From NCBI GenBank assembly GCA_036245805.1, contig BTRK01000002.1, forward strand, positions 30,271,151 to 30,335,150: a DNA stretch of 64,000 bases, given 5' to 3'. The notes beneath the pieces were generated by a model. That model made no database searches and was not told the origin of the DNA. It saw nothing but the letters and a program-made list of their open reading frames with translations. This document shows positions 11,001-25,570 of this stretch, piece after piece; position 1 is the first letter of the stretch, and each line of letters opens with the position of its first letter. A program made the translations under genes and the position numbers. Origin of the DNA: Pristionchus mayeri (lineage: Eukaryota; Nematoda; Chromadorea; Rhabditida; Neodiplogasteridae).

Positions 11001-14000
11001 ATTAAAACGTTGTAAAAGGCTCGTGAGGCCTCGGGCGATCCGAAAAAGTTGGAATCGGACTTCGCCCAATTCCAACTTTTTCGGATCGCCCTCGGCCTCA
11101 CGAGCCTTTCACAACGCTCACGATGCGGGGAGTAAGAGCAGGTTGGGAACCGTTTTTGAATAAATTCTGCGAGGAATGTCAATCAACCACGTTTGGTAAC
11201 AGTTTTATGCATGGAAAATATAATTGTAAGCGACTGGTGAGAGCCTGCTTAAAACGTTGTAAAAGGCTCGTGAGGCCTCGGGCGATCCGAAAAAGTCGCC
11301 CCATTCCAACTTTTTCGGATCACCCTCGGCCTCACGAGCCTTTCACAACGGTCACGCTGCGGGGAGTGAGAGCAGGTTGGGAACCGTTTTTGAATAAATT
11401 CTGCGAGGAATGTCAGTCAACCACGTTTGGTAACAGTTTTATGCATGGAAAATATAATTGTAAGCGACTGGTGAGAGCCTGCTTAAAACGTTGTAAAAGG
11501 CTCGTGAGGCCTCGGGCGATCCGAAAAAGTTGGAATCGGACTTCGCCCAATTCCAACTTTTTCGGATCGCCCTCGGCCTCTCGAGCCTTTCACAACGCTC
11601 GCGCTGCGGGGAGTGAGAGCAGGTTGGGAACCGGTTTTGAATAAATTCTGCGAGGAATGTCAGTCAACCACGTTTGGTACCAGATTTATGCATGAAAAAT
11701 ATAATTGTAAGCGACTGGTGAGAGCCTGCTTAAAACGTTGTAAAAGGCTCGTGAGCCCTCGGGCGATTCGAAAAAGTTGGCATCGGGCTTCGCCCCATTC
11801 CAACTTTTTCAGATCGCCCTCGGCCTCACGAGCCTTTCACAACGCTCACGCTGCGGGGAGTGAGAGCAGGTTGGGAACCGTTTTTGAATAAATTCTGCGA
11901 GGAATGTAAGTCAACCACATTTGGTAACAGTTTTATGCATGAAAAATATAATTGTAAGCGACTGGTGAGAGCCTGCTTAAAACGTTGTAAAAGGCTCGTG
12001 AGCCCTCGGGCGATTCGAAAAAGTTGGCATCGGGCTTCGCCCCATTCCAACTTTTTCAGATCGCCCTCGGCCTCACGAGCCTTTCACAACGCTCGCGCTG
12101 CGGGGAGTGAGAGCAGGTTGGGAACCGTTTTTGAATAAATTCTGCGAGGAATGTCAGTCAACCACGTTTGGTACCAGATTTATGCATGAAAAATATAATT
12201 GTAAGCGACTGGTGAGAGCCTGCTTAAAACGTTGTAAAAGGCTCGTGAGCCCTCGGGCGATTCGAAAAAGTTGGCATCGGGCTTCGCCCCATTCCAACTT
12301 TTTCAGATCGCCCTCGGCCTCACGAGCCTTTCACAACGCTCACGCTGCAGGGAGTGAGAGCAGGTTGGGAACCGTTTTTGAATAAATTCTGCGAGGAATG
12401 TAAGTCAACCACATTTGGTAACAGTTTTATGCATGAAAAATATAATTGTAAGCGACTGGTGAGAGCCTGCTTAAAACGTTGTAAAAGGCTCGTGAGGCCT
12501 CGGGCCTTTCACAACGCTCGCGCTGCGGGGAGTGAGAGCAGGTTGGGAACCGTTTTTGAATAAATTCTGCGAGGAATGTCAGTCAACCACGTTTGGTACC
12601 AGATTTATGCATGAAAAATATAATTGTAAGCGACTGGTGAGAGCCTGCTTAAAACGTTGTAAAAGGCTCGTGAGCCCTCGGGCGATTCGAAAAAGTTGGC
12701 ATCGGGCTTCGCCCCATTCCAACTTTTTCAGATCGCCCTCGGCCTCACGAGCCTTTCACAACGCTCACGCTGCAGGGAGTGAGAGCAGGTTGGAAACCGT
12801 TTTTGAATAAATTCTGCGAGGAATGTAAGTCAACCACATTTGGTAACAGTTTTATGCATGAAAAATATAATTGTAAGCGACTGGTGAGAGCCTGCTTAAA
12901 ACGTTGTAAAAGGCTCGTGAGGCCTCGGGCCTTTCACAACGCTCGCGCTGCGGGGAGTGAGAGCAGGTTGGGAACCGTTTTTGAATAAATTCTGCGAGGA
13001 ATGTCAGTCAACCACGTTTGGTACCAGATTTATGCATGAAAAATATAATTGTAAGCGACTGGTGAGAGCCTGCTTAAAACGTTGTAAAAGGCTCGAGAGC
13101 CGAGGGCGATCCGAAAAAGTTGGAATCGGGCTTCGCCCCATTCCAACTTTTTCGGATCGCCTTCGGCCTCACGAGCCTTTCACAACGCTCACGATGCGGG
13201 GAGTAAGAGCAGGTTGGGAACCGTTTTTGAATAAATTCTGCGAGGAATGTCAGTCAACCACGTTTGGTACCAGATTTATGCATGAAAAATATAATTGTAA
13301 GCGACTGGTGAGAGCCTGATTAAAACGTTGTAAAAGGCTCGTGAGGCCTCGGGCGATCCGAAAAAGTTGGAATCGGACTTCGCCCAATTCCAACTTTTTC
13401 GGATCGCCCTCGGCCTCACGAGCCTTTCACAACGCTCACGATGCGGGGAGTAAGAGCAGGTTGGGAACCGTTTTTGAATAAATTCTGCGAGGAATGTCAA
13501 TCAACCACGTTTGGTAACAGTTTTATGCATGGAAAATATAATTGTAAGCGACTGGTGAGAGCCTGCTTAAAACGTTGTAAAAGGCTCGTGAGGCCTCGGG
13601 CGATCCGAAAAAGTCGCCCCATTCCAACTTTTTCGGATCACCCTCGGCCTCACGAGCCTTTCACAACGGTCACGCTGCGGGGAGTGAGAGCAGGTTGGGA
13701 ACCGTTTTTGAATAAATTCTGCGAGGAATGTCAGTCAACCACGTTTGGTAACAGTTTTATGCATGGAAAATATAATTGTAAGCGACTGGTGAGAGCCTGC
13801 TTAAAACGTTGTAAAAGGCTCGTGAGGCCTCGGGCGATCCGAAAAAGTTGGAATCGGACTTCGCCCAATTCCAACTTTTTCGGCTCGCCCTCGGCCTCTC
13901 GAGCCTTTCACAACGCTCGCGCTGCGGGGAGTGAGAGGAGCAGGTTGGGAACCGTTTTTGAATAAATTCTGCGAGGAATGTCAGTCAACCACGTTTGGTA

Positions 14001-15146
14001 CCAGATTTATGCATGAAAAATATAATTGTAAGCGACTGGTGAGAGCCTGCTTAAAACGTTGTAAAAGGCTCGTGAGCCCTCGGGCGATTCGAAAAAGTTG
14101 GCATCGGGCTTCGCCCCATTCCAACTTTTTCAGATCGCCCTCGGCCTCACGAGCCTTTCACAACGCTCACGCTGCGGGGAGTGAGAGCAGGTTGGGAACC
14201 GTTTTTGAATAAATTCTGCGAGGAATGTAAGTCAACCACGTTTGGTACCAGATTTATGCATGAAAAATATAATTGTAAGTGACTGGTGAGAGCCTGATTA
14301 AAACGTTGTAAAAGGCTCGTGAGGCCTCGGGCGATTCGAAAAAGTTGGCATCGGGCTTCGCCCCATTCCAACTTTTTCAGATCGACCTCGGCCTCACGAG
14401 CCTTTCACAACGCTCACGATGCGGGGAGTAAGAGCAGGTTGGGAACCGTTTTTGAATAAATTCTGCGAGGAATGTCAATCAACCACGTTTGGTAACAGTT
14501 TTATGCATGGAAAATATAATTGTAAGCGACTGGTGAGAGCCTGCTTAAAACGTTGTAAAAGGCTCGTGAGGCCTCGGGCGATCCGAAAAAGTCGCCCCAT
14601 TCCAACTTTTTCGGATCACCCTCGGCCTCACGAGCCTTTCACAACGGTCACGCTGCGGGGAGTGAGAGCAGGTTGGGAACCGTTTTTGAATAAATTCTGC
14701 GAGGAATGTCAGTCAACCACGTTTGGTAACAGTTTTATGCATGGAAAATATAATTGTAAGCGACTGGTGAGAGCCTGCTTAAAACGTTGTAAAAGGCTCG
14801 TGAGGCCTCGGGCGATCCGAAAAAGTTGGAATCGGACTTCGCCCAATTCCAACTTTTTCGGATCGCCCTCGGCCTCTCGAGCCTTTCACAACGCTCGCGC
14901 TGCGGGGAGTGAGAGCAGGTTGGGAACCGTTTTTGAATAAATTGTGCGAGGAATGTCAGTCAACCACGTTTGGTACCAGATTTATGCATGAAAAATATAA
15001 TTGTAAGCGACTGGTGAGAGCCTGCTTAAAACGTTGTAAAAGGCTCGTGAGGCCTCGGGCGATTCGAAAAAGTTGGCATCGGGCTTCGCCCCATTCCAAC
15101 TTTTTCAGATCGCCCTCGGCCTCACGAGCCTTTCACAACGCTCACG

Positions 15147-18100
15147 ATGCGGGGAGTAAGAGCAGGTTGGGAACCGTTTTTGAATAAATTCTGCGAGGAA
15201 TGTCAATCAACCACGTTTGGTAACAGTTTTATGCATGGAAAATATAACTGTAAGCGACTGGTGAGAGCCTGCTTAAAACGTTGTAAAAGGCTCGTGAGGC
15301 CTCGGGCGATCCGAAAAAGTCGCCCCATTCCAACTTTTTCGGATCACCCTCGGCCTCACGAGCCTTTCACAACGGTCACGCTGCGGGGAGTGAGAGCAGG
15401 TTGGGAACCGTTTTTGAATAAATTCTGCGAGGAATGTCAGTCAACCACGTTTGGTAACAGTTTTATGCATGAAAAATATAATTGTAAGCGACTGGTGAGA
15501 GCCTGCTTAAAACGTTGTAAAAGGCTCGTGAGGCCTCGGGCGATTCGAAAAAGTTGGCATCGGGCTTCGCCCCATTCCAACTTTTTCAGATCGCCCTCGG
15601 CCTCACGAGCCTTTCACAACGCTCACGCTGCGGGGAGTGAGAGCAGGTTGGGAACCGTTTTTGAATAAATTCTGCGAGGAATGTAAGTCAACCACGTTTG
15701 GTACCAGATTTATGCATGAAAAATATAATTGTAAGCGACTGGTGAGAGCCTGATTAAAACGTTGTAAAAGGCTCGTGAGGCCTCGGGCGATTCGAAAAAG
15801 TTGGCATCGGGCTTCGCCCCATTCCAACTTTTTCGGATCGCCTTCGGCATCACGAGCCTTTCACAACGCTCGCGCTGCGGGGAGTGAGAGCAGGTTGGGA
15901 ACCGTTTTTGAATAAATTCTGCGAGGAATGTCAGTCAACCACGTTTGGTACCAGATTTATGCATGAAAAATATAATTGTAAGCGACTGGTGAGAGCCTGC
16001 TTAAAACGTTGTAAAAGGCTCGTGAGGCCTCGGGCGATCCGAAAAAGTTGGAATCGGACTTCGCCCAATTCCAACTTTTTCGGATCGCCCTCGGCCTCTC
16101 GAGCCTTTCACAACGCTCGCGCTGCGGGGAGTGAGAGCAGGTTGGGAACCGTTTTTGAATAAATTCTGCGAGGAATGTAAGTCAACCACGTTTGGTACCA
16201 GATTTATGCATGAAAAATATAATTGTAAGCGACTGGTGAGAGCATGCTTAAAACGTTGTAAAAGGCTCGTGAGGCCTCGGGCGATTCGAAAAAGTTGGCA
16301 TCGGGCTTCGCCCCATTCCAACTTTTTCGGATCGCCTTCGGCCTCACGAGCCTTTCACAACGCCCACGATGCGGGGAGTAAGAGCAGGTTGGGAACCGTT
16401 TTTGAATAAATTCTGCGAGGAATGTCAATCAACCACGTTTGGTAACAGTTTTATGCATGGAAAATATAATTGTATGCGACTGGTGAGAGCCTGCTTAAAA
16501 CGTTGTAAAAGGCTCGTGAGGCCTCGGGCGATCCGAAAAAGTCGCCCCATTCCAACTTTTTCGGATCACCCTCGGCCTCACGAGCCTTTCACAACGGTCA
16601 CGCTGCGGGGAGTGAGAGCAGGTTGGGAACCGTTTTTGAATAAATTCTGCGATGAATGTCAGTCAACCACGTTTGGTAACAGTTTTATGCATGGAAAATA
16701 TAATTGTAAGCGACTGGTGAGAGCATGCTTAAAACGTTGTAAAAGGCTCGTGAGGCCTCGGGCGATTCGAAAAAGTTGGCATCGGGCTTCGCCCCATTCC
16801 AACTTTTTCGGATCGCCTTCGGCCTCACGAGCCTTTCACAACGCTCACGATGCGGGGAGTAAGAGCAGGTTGGGAACCGTTTTTGAATAAATTCTGCGAG
16901 GAATGTCAATCAACCACGTTTGGTAACAGTTTTATGCATGGAAAATATAATTGTAAGCGACTGGTGAGAGCCTGCTTAAAACGTTGTAAAAGGCTCGTGA
17001 GGCCTCGGGCGATTCGAAAAAGTTGGCATCGGGCTTCGCCCCATTCCAACTTTTTCAGATCGCCCTCGGCCTCACGAGCCTTTCACAACGCTCACGATGC
17101 GGGGAGTAAGAGCAGGTTGGGAACCGTTTTTGAATAAATTCTGCGAGGAATGTCAATCAACCACGTTTGGTAACAGTTTTATGCATGGAAAATATAACTG
17201 TAAGCGACTGGTGAGAGCCTGCTTAAAACGTTGTAAAAGGCTCGTGAGGCCTCGGGCGATCCGAAAAAGTCGCCCCATTCCAACTTTTTCGGATCACCCT
17301 CGGCCTCACGAGCCTTTCACAACGGTCACGCTGCGGGGAGTGAGAGCAGGTTGGGAACCGTTTTTGAATAAATTCTGCGAGGAATGTCAGTCAACCACGT
17401 TTGGTAACAGTTTTATGCATGAAAAATATAATTGTAAGCGACTGGTGAGAGCCTGCTTAAAACGTTGTAAAAGGCTCGTGAGGCCTCGGGCGATTCGAAA
17501 AAGTTGGCATCGGGCTTCGCCCCATTCCAACTTTTTCAGATCGCCCTCGGCCTCACGAGCCTTTCACAACGCTCACGCTGCGGGGAGTGAGAGCAGGTTG
17601 GGAACCGTTTTTGAATAAATTCTGCGAGGAATGTAAGTCAACCACGTTTGGTACCAGATTTATGCATGAAAAATATAATTGTAAGCGACTGGTGAGAGCC
17701 TGATTAAAACGTTGTAAAAGGCTCGTGAGGCCTCGGGCGATTCGAAAAAGTTGGCATCGGGCTTCGCCCCATTCCAACTTTTTCGGATCGCCTTCGGCAT
17801 CACGAGCCTTTCACAACGCTCGCGCTGCGGGGAGTGAGAGCAGGTTGGGAACCGTTTTTGAATAAATTCTGCGAGGAATGTCAGTCAACCACGTTTGGTA
17901 CCAGATTTATGCATGAAAAATATAATTGTAAGCGACTGGTGAGAGCCTGCTTAAAACGTTGTAAAAGGCTCGTGAGGCCTCGGGCGATCCGAAAAAGTTG
18001 GAATCGGACTTCGCCCAATTCCAACTTTTTCGGATCGCCCTCGGCCTCTCGAGCCTTTCACAACGCTCGCGCTGCGGGGAGTGAGAGCAGGTTGGGAACC

Positions 18101-19046
18101 GTTTTTGAATAAATTCTGCGAGGAATGTAAGTCAACCACGTTTGGTACCAGATTTATGCATGAAAAATATAATTGTAAGCGACTGGTGAGAGCATGCTTA
18201 AAACGTTGTAAAAGGCTCGTGAGGCCTCGGGCGATTCGAAAAAGTTGGCATCGGGCTTCGCCCCATTCCAACTTTTTCGGATCGCCTTCGGCCTCACGAG
18301 CCTTTCACAACGCCCACGATGCGGGGAGTAAGAGCAGGTTGGGAACCGTTTTTGAATAAATTCTGCGAGGAATGTCAATCAACCACGTTTGGTAACAGTT
18401 TTATGCATGGAAAATATAATTGTATGCGACTGGTGAGAGCCTGCTTAAAACGTTGTAAAAGGCTCGTGAGGCCTCGGGCGATCCGAAAAAGTCGCCCCAT
18501 TCCAACTTTTTCGGATCACCCTCGGCCTCACGAGCCTTTCACAACGGTCACGCTGCGGGGAGTGAGAGCAGGTTGGGAACCGTTTTTGAATAAATTCTGC
18601 GATGAATGTCAGTCAACCACGTTTGGTAACAGTTTTATGCATGGAAAATATAATTGTAAGCGACTGGTGAGAGCATGCTTAAAACGTTGTAAAAGGCTCG
18701 TGAGGCCTCGGGCGATTCGAAAAAGTTGGCATCGGGCTTCGCCCCATTCCAACTTTTTCGGATCGCCTTCGGCCTCACGAGCCTTTCACAACGCTCACGA
18801 TGCGGGGAGTAAGAGCAGGTTGGGAACCGTTTTTGAATAAATTCTGCGAGGAATGTCAATCAACCACGTTTGGTAACAGTTTTATGCATGGAAAATATAA
18901 TTGTAAGCGACTGGTGAGAGCCTGCTTAAAACGTTGTAAAAGGCTCGTGAGGCCTCGGGCGATCCGAAAAAGTCGCCCCATTCCAACTTTTTCGGATCAC
19001 CCTCGGCCTCACGAGCCTTTCACAACGGTCACGCTGCGGGGAGTGA
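15147..19046. repeat. Higher-order repeat pair, 1950 bp, tandem
   Basis: Units at 15147, 15603, 15884, 16131 and 16369 reappear at 17097, 17553, 17834, 18081 and 18319, exactly 1950 bp later, so the copies lie directly next to each other. Rare markers are repeated in both copies, including AATATAACTGTAAG at 15240 and about 17190 and CACAACGCCCACGATG at 16350 and about 18310. I saw no differences between the copies by eye. Confidence 0.88.
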
Positions 19047-22000
19047 GAGCAGGTTGGGAACCGTTTTTGAATAAATTCTGCGATGAATGTCAGTCAACCA
19101 CGTTTGGTAACAGTTTTATGCATGGAAAATATAATTGTAAGCGACTGGTGAGAGCCTGCTTAAAACGTTGTAAAAGGCTCGTGAGGCCTCGGGCGATCCG
19201 AAAAAGTCGCCCCATTCCAAATTTTCGGATCACCCTCGGCCTCACGAGCCTTTCACAACGGTCACGCTGCGGGGAGTGAGAGCAGGTTGGGAACCGTTTT
19301 TGAATAAATTCTGCGAGGAATATCAGTCAACCACGTTTGGTACTAGATTTATGCATGAAAAATATAATTGTAAGCGACTGGTGAGAGCCTGCTTAAAACG
19401 CTGTAAAAGGCTCGTGAGCCCTCGGGCGATTCGAAAAAGTTGGAATCGGGCTTCGCCCCATTCCAACTTTTTCGGATCGCCCTCGGCCTCACGAGCCTTT
19501 CACAACGCTCACGCTGCGGGGAGTAAGAGCAGGTTGGGAACCGTTTTTGAATAAATTCTGCGAGGAATGTCAGCCAACCACGTTTGGTACCAGTTTTATG
19601 CATGAAAAATATAATTGTAAGCGACTGGAGAAAGAGCCTGCTTAAAACGTTGTAAAAGGCTCGTGAGGCCTCGGGCCTTTCACAACGCTCGCGCTGCGGG
19701 GAGTGAGAGCAGGTTGGGAACCGTTTTTGAATAAATTCTGCGATGAATGTCAGTCAACCACGTTTGGTAACAGTTTTATGCATGGAAAATATAATTGTAA
19801 GCAACTGGTGAGAGCCTGCTTAAAACGTTGTAAAAGGCTCGTGAGGCCTCGGGCGATCCGAAAAAGTCGCCCCATTCCAACTTTTTCGGATCACCCTCGG
19901 CCTCACGAGCCTTTCACAACGGTCACGCTGCGGGGAGTGAGAGCAGGTTGGGAACCGTTTTTGAATAAATTCTGCGAGGAATGTCAGTCAACCACGTTTG
20001 GTAACAGTTTTATGCATGGAAAATATAATTGTAAGCGACTGGTGAGAGCCTGCTTAAAACGTTGTAAAAGGCTCGTGAGGCCTCGGGCGATCCGAAAAAG
20101 TTGGAATCGGGCTTCGCCCCATTCCAACTTTTTCGGATCGCCTTCGGCCTCACGAGCCTTTCACAACGCTCACGATGCGGGGAGTAAGAGCAGGTTGGGA
20201 ACCGTTTTTGAATAAATTCTGCGAGGAATGTCAATCAACCACGTTTGGTAACAGTTTTATGCATGGAAAATATAATTGTATGCGACTGGTGAGAGCCTGC
20301 TTAAAACGTTGTAAAAGGCTCGTGAGGCCTCGGGCGATCCGAAAAAGTCGCCCCATTCCAACTTTTTCGGATCACCCTCGGCCTCACGAGCCTTTCACAA
20401 CGGTCACGCTGCGGGGAGTGAGAGCAGGTTGGGAACCGTTTTTGAATAAATTCTGCGATGAATGTCAGTCAACCACGTTTGGTAACAGTTTTATGCATGG
20501 AAAATATAATTGTAAGCGACTGGTGAGAGCATGCTTAAAACGTTGTAAAAGGCTCGTGAGGCCTCGGGCGATTCGAAAAAGTTGGCATCGGGCTTCGCCC
20601 CATTCCAACTTTTTCGGATCGCCTTCGGCCTCACGAGCCTTTCACAACGCTCACGATGCGGGGAGTAAGAGCAGGTTGGGAACCGTTTTTGAATAAATTC
20701 TGCGAGGAATGTCAATCAACCACGTTTGGTAACAGTTTTATGCATGGAAAATATAATTGTAAGCGACTGGTGAGAGCCTGCTTAAAACGTTGTAAAAGGC
20801 TCGTGAGGCCTCGGGCGATCCGAAAAAGTCGCCCCATTCCAACTTTTTCGGATCACCCTCGGCCTCACGAGCCTTTCACAACGGTCACGCTGCGGGGAGT
20901 GAGAGCAGGTTGGGAACCGTTTTTGAATAAATTCTGCGATGAATGTCAGTCAACCACGTTTGGTAACAGTTTTATGCATGGAAAATATAATTGTAAGCGA
21001 CTGGTGAGAGCCTGCTTAAAACGTTGTAAAAGGCTCGTGAGGCCTCGGGCGATCCGAAAAAGTCGCCCCATTCCAAATTTTCGGATCACCCTCGGCCTCA
21101 CGAGCCTTTCACAACGGTCACGCTGCGGGGAGTGAGAGCAGGTTGGGAACCGTTTTTGAATAAATTCTGCGAGGAATATCAGTCAACCACGTTTGGTACT
21201 AGATTTATGCATGAAAAATATAATTGTAAGCGACTGGTGAGAGCCTGCTTAAAACGCTGTAAAAGGCTCGTGAGCCCTCGGGCGATTCGAAAAAGTTGGA
21301 ATCGGGCTTCGCCCCATTCCAACTTTTTCGGATCGCCCTCGGCCTCACGAGCCTTTCACAACGCTCACGCTGCGGGGAGTAAGAGCAGGTTGGGAACCGT
21401 TTTTGAATAAATTCTGCGAGGAATGTCAGCCAACCACGTTTGGTACCAGTTTTATGCATGAAAAATATAATTGTAAGCGACTGGAGAAAGAGCCTGCTTA
21501 AAACGTTGTAAAAGGCTCGTGAGGCCTCGGGCCTTTCACAACGCTCGCGCTGCGGGGAGTGAGAGCAGGTTGGGAACCGTTTTTGAATAAATTCTGCGAT
21601 GAATGTCAGTCAACCACGTTTGGTAACAGTTTTATGCATGGAAAATATAATTGTAAGCAACTGGTGAGAGCCTGCTTAAAACGTTGTAAAAGGCTCGTGA
21701 GGCCTCGGGCGATCCGAAAAAGTCGCCCCATTCCAACTTTTTCGGATCACCCTCGGCCTCACGAGCCTTTCACAACGGTCACGCTGCGGGGAGTGAGAGC
21801 AGGTTGGGAACCGTTTTTGAATAAATTCTGCGAGGAATGTCAGTCAACCACGTTTGGTAACAGTTTTATGCATGGAAAATATAATTGTAAGCGACTGGTG
21901 AGAGCCTGCTTAAAACGTTGTAAAAGGCTCGTGAGGCCTCGGGCGATCCGAAAAAGTTGGAATCGGGCTTCGCCCCATTCCAACTTTTTCGGATCGCCTT

Positions 22001-22511
22001 CGGCCTCACGAGCCTTTCACAACGCTCACGATGCGGGGAGTAAGAGCAGGTTGGGAACCGTTTTTGAATAAATTCTGCGAGGAATGTCAATCAACCACGT
22101 TTGGTAACAGTTTTATGCATGGAAAATATAATTGTATGCGACTGGTGAGAGCCTGCTTAAAACGTTGTAAAAGGCTCGTGAGGCCTCGGGCGATCCGAAA
22201 AAGTCGCCCCATTCCAAATTTTCGGATCACCCTCGGCCTCACGAGCCTTTCACAACGGTCACGCTGCGGGGAGTGAGAGCAGGTTGGGAACCGTTTTTGA
22301 ATAAATTCTGCGAGGAATATCAGTCAACCACGTTTGGTACCAGATTTATGCATGAAAAATATAATTGTAAGCGACTGGTGAGAGCCTGCTTAAAACGCTG
22401 TAAAAGGCTCGTGAGCCCTCGGGCGATTCGAAAAAGTTGGAATCGGGCTTCGCCCCATTCCAACTTTTTCGGATCGCCCTCGGCCTCACGAGCCTTTCAC
22501 AACGCTCACGC
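18800..22511. repeat. Higher-order repeat pair, 1856 bp, tandem
   Basis: Monomers at 18800, 19276, 19703 and 20175 are repeated at 20656, 21132, 21559 and 22031, all 1856 bp later. A further partial copy follows at 22273 and 22700, 1141 bp after 21132 and 21559. The block includes the 233 bp monomer type with CCAAATTTTCGG and the variant with GAGGAATATCAG. Confidence 0.88.
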
Positions 22512-25500
22512 TGCGGGGAGTAAGAGCAGGTTGGGAACCGTTTTTGAATAAATTCTGCGAGGAATGTCAGCCAACCACGTTTGGTACCAGTTTTATGCAT
22601 GAAAAATATAATTGTAAGCGACTGGAGAAAGAGCCTGCTTAAAACGTTGTAAAAGGCTCGTGAGGCCTCGGGCCTTTCACAACGCTCGCGCTGCGGGGAG
22701 TGAGAGCAGGTTGGGAACCGTTTTTGAATAAATTCTGCGATGAATGTCAGTCAACCACGTTTGGTAACAGTTTTATGCATGGAAAATATAATTGTAAGCA
22801 ACTGGTGAGAGCCTGCTTAAAACGTTGTAAAAGGCTCGTGAGGCCTCGGGCGATCCGAAAAAGTCGCCCCATTCCAACTTTTTCGGATCACCCTCGGCCT
22901 CACGAGCCTTTCACAACGGTCACGCTGCGGGGAGTGAGAGCAGGTTGGGAACCGTTTTTGAATAAATTCTGCGAGGAATGTCAGTCAACCACGTTTGGTA
23001 ACAGTTTTATGCATGGAAAATATAATTGTAAGCGACTGGTGAGAGCCTGCTTAAAACGTTGTAAAAGGCTCGTGAGGCCTCGGGCGATCCGAAAAAGTTG
23101 GAATCGGGCTTCGCCCCATTCCAACTTTTTCGGATCGCCTTCGGCCTCACGAGCCTTTCACAACGCTCACGATGCGGGGAGTAAGAGCAGGTTGGGAACC
23201 GTTTTTGAATAAATTCTTCGAGGAATGTCAGTCAACCACGTTTGGTACCAGATTTATGCATGAAAAATATAATTGTAAGCGACTGGTGAGAGCCTGCTTA
23301 AAACGTTGTAAAAGGCTCGTGAGGCCTCGGGCGATTCGAAAAAGTTGGCATCGGGCTTCGCCCCATTCCAACTTTTTCAGATCGCCCTCGGCCTCACGAG
23401 CCTTTCACAACGCTCACGCTGCGGGGAGTGAGAGCAGGTTGGGAACCGTTTTTGAATAAATTCTGCGAGGAATGTAAGTCAACCACGTTTGGTACCAGAT
23501 TTATGCATGAAAAATATAATTGTAAGCGACTGGTGAGAGCCTGATTAAAACGTTGTAAAAGGCTCGTGAGGCCTCGGGCGATCCGAAAAAGTCGCCCCAT
23601 TCCAACTTTTTCGGATCACCCTCGGCCTCACGAGCCTTTCACAACGGTCACGCTGCGGGGAGTGAGAGCAGGTTGGGAACCGTTTTTGAATAAATTCTGC
23701 GAGGAATGTCAGTCAACCACGTTTGGTAACAGTTTTATGCATGGAAAATATAATTGTAAGCGACTGGTGAGAGCCTGCTTAAAACGTTGTAAAAGGCTCG
23801 TGAGGCCTCGGGCGATCCGAAAAAGTCGCCCCATTCCAACTTTTTCGGATCGCCCTCGGCCTCTCGAGCCTTTCACAACGCTCGCGCTGCGGGGAGTGAG
23901 AGCAGGTTGGGAACCGTTTTTGAATAAATTCTGCGAGGAATGTAAGTCAACCACGTTTGGTACCAGATTTATGCATGAAAAATATAATTGTAAGCGACTG
24001 GTGAGAGCATGCTTAAAACGTTGTAAAAGGCTCGTGAGGCCTCGGGCGATTCGAAAAAGTTGGCATCGGGCTTCGCCCCATTCCAACTTTTTCGGATCGC
24101 CTTCGGCCTCACGAGCCTTTCACAACGCTCACGATGCGGGGAGTAAGAGCAGGTTGGGAACCGTTTTTGAATAAATTCTGCGAGGAATGTCAATCAACCA
24201 CGTTTGGTAACAGTTTTATGCATGGAAAATATAATTGTATGCGACTGGTGAGAGCCTGCTTAAAACGTTGTAAAAGGCTCGTGAGGCCTCGGGCGATCCG
24301 AAAAAGTCGCCCCATTCCAACTTTTTCGGATCACCCTCGGCCTCACGAGCCTTTCACAACGGTCACGCTGCGGGGAGTGAGAGCAGGTTGGGAACCGTTT
24401 TTGAATAAATTCTGCGATGAATGTCAGTCAACCACGTTTGGTAACAGTTTTATGCATGGAAAATATAATTGTAAGCGACTGGTGAGAGCATGCTTAAAAC
24501 GTTGTAAAAGGCTCGTGAGGCCTCGGGCGATTCGAAAAAGTTGGCATCGGGCTTCGCCCCATTCCAACTTTTTCGGATCGCCCTCGGCCTCTCGAGCCTT
24601 TCACAACGCTCGCGCTGCGGGGAGTGAGAGCAGGTTGGGAACCGTTTTTGAATAAATTCTGCGAGGAATGTAAGTCAACCACGTTTGGTACCAGATTTAT
24701 GCATGAAAAATATAATTGTAAGCGACTGGTGAGAGCATGCTGAAAACGTTGTAAAAGGCTCGTGAGGCCTCGGGCGATTCGAAAAAGTTGGCATCGGGCT
24801 TCGCCCCATTCCAACTTTTTCGGATCGCCTTCGGCCTCACGAGCCTTTCACAACGCTCACGATGCGGGGAGTAAGAGCAGGTTGGGAACCGTTTTTGAAT
24901 AAATTCTGCGAGGAATGTCAATCAACCACGTTTGGTAACAGTTTTATGCATGGAAAATATAATTGTAAGCGACTGGTGAGAGCCTGCTTAAAACGTTGTA
25001 AAAGGCTCGTGAGGCCTCGGGCGATCCGAAAAAGTCGCCCCATTCCAACTTTTTCGGATCACCCTCGGCCTCACGAGCCTTTCACAACGGTCACGCTGCG
25101 GGGAGTGAGAGCAGGTTGGGAACCGTTTTTGAATAAATTCTGCGATGAATGTCAGTCAACCACGTTTGGTAACAGTTTTATGCATGGAAAATATAATTGT
25201 AAGCGACTGGTGAGAGCCTGCTTAAAACGTTGTAAAAGGCTCGTGAGGCCTCGGGCGATCCGAAAAAGTCGCCCCATTCCAAATTTTCGGATCACCCTCG
25301 GCCTCACGAGCCTTTCACAACGGTCACGCTGCGGGGAGTGAGAGCAGGTTGGGAACCGTTTTTGAATAAATTCTGCGAGGAATGTCAGTCAACCACGTTT
25401 GGTAACAGTTTTATGCATGGAAAATATAATTGTAAGCGACTGGTGAGAGCCTGCTTAAAACGTTGTAAAAGGCTCGTGAGGCCTCGGGCGATCCGAAAAA

Positions 25501-25570
25501 GTCGCCCCATTCCAAATTTTCGGATCACCCTCGGCCTCACGAGCCTTTCACAACGGTCACGCTGCGGGGA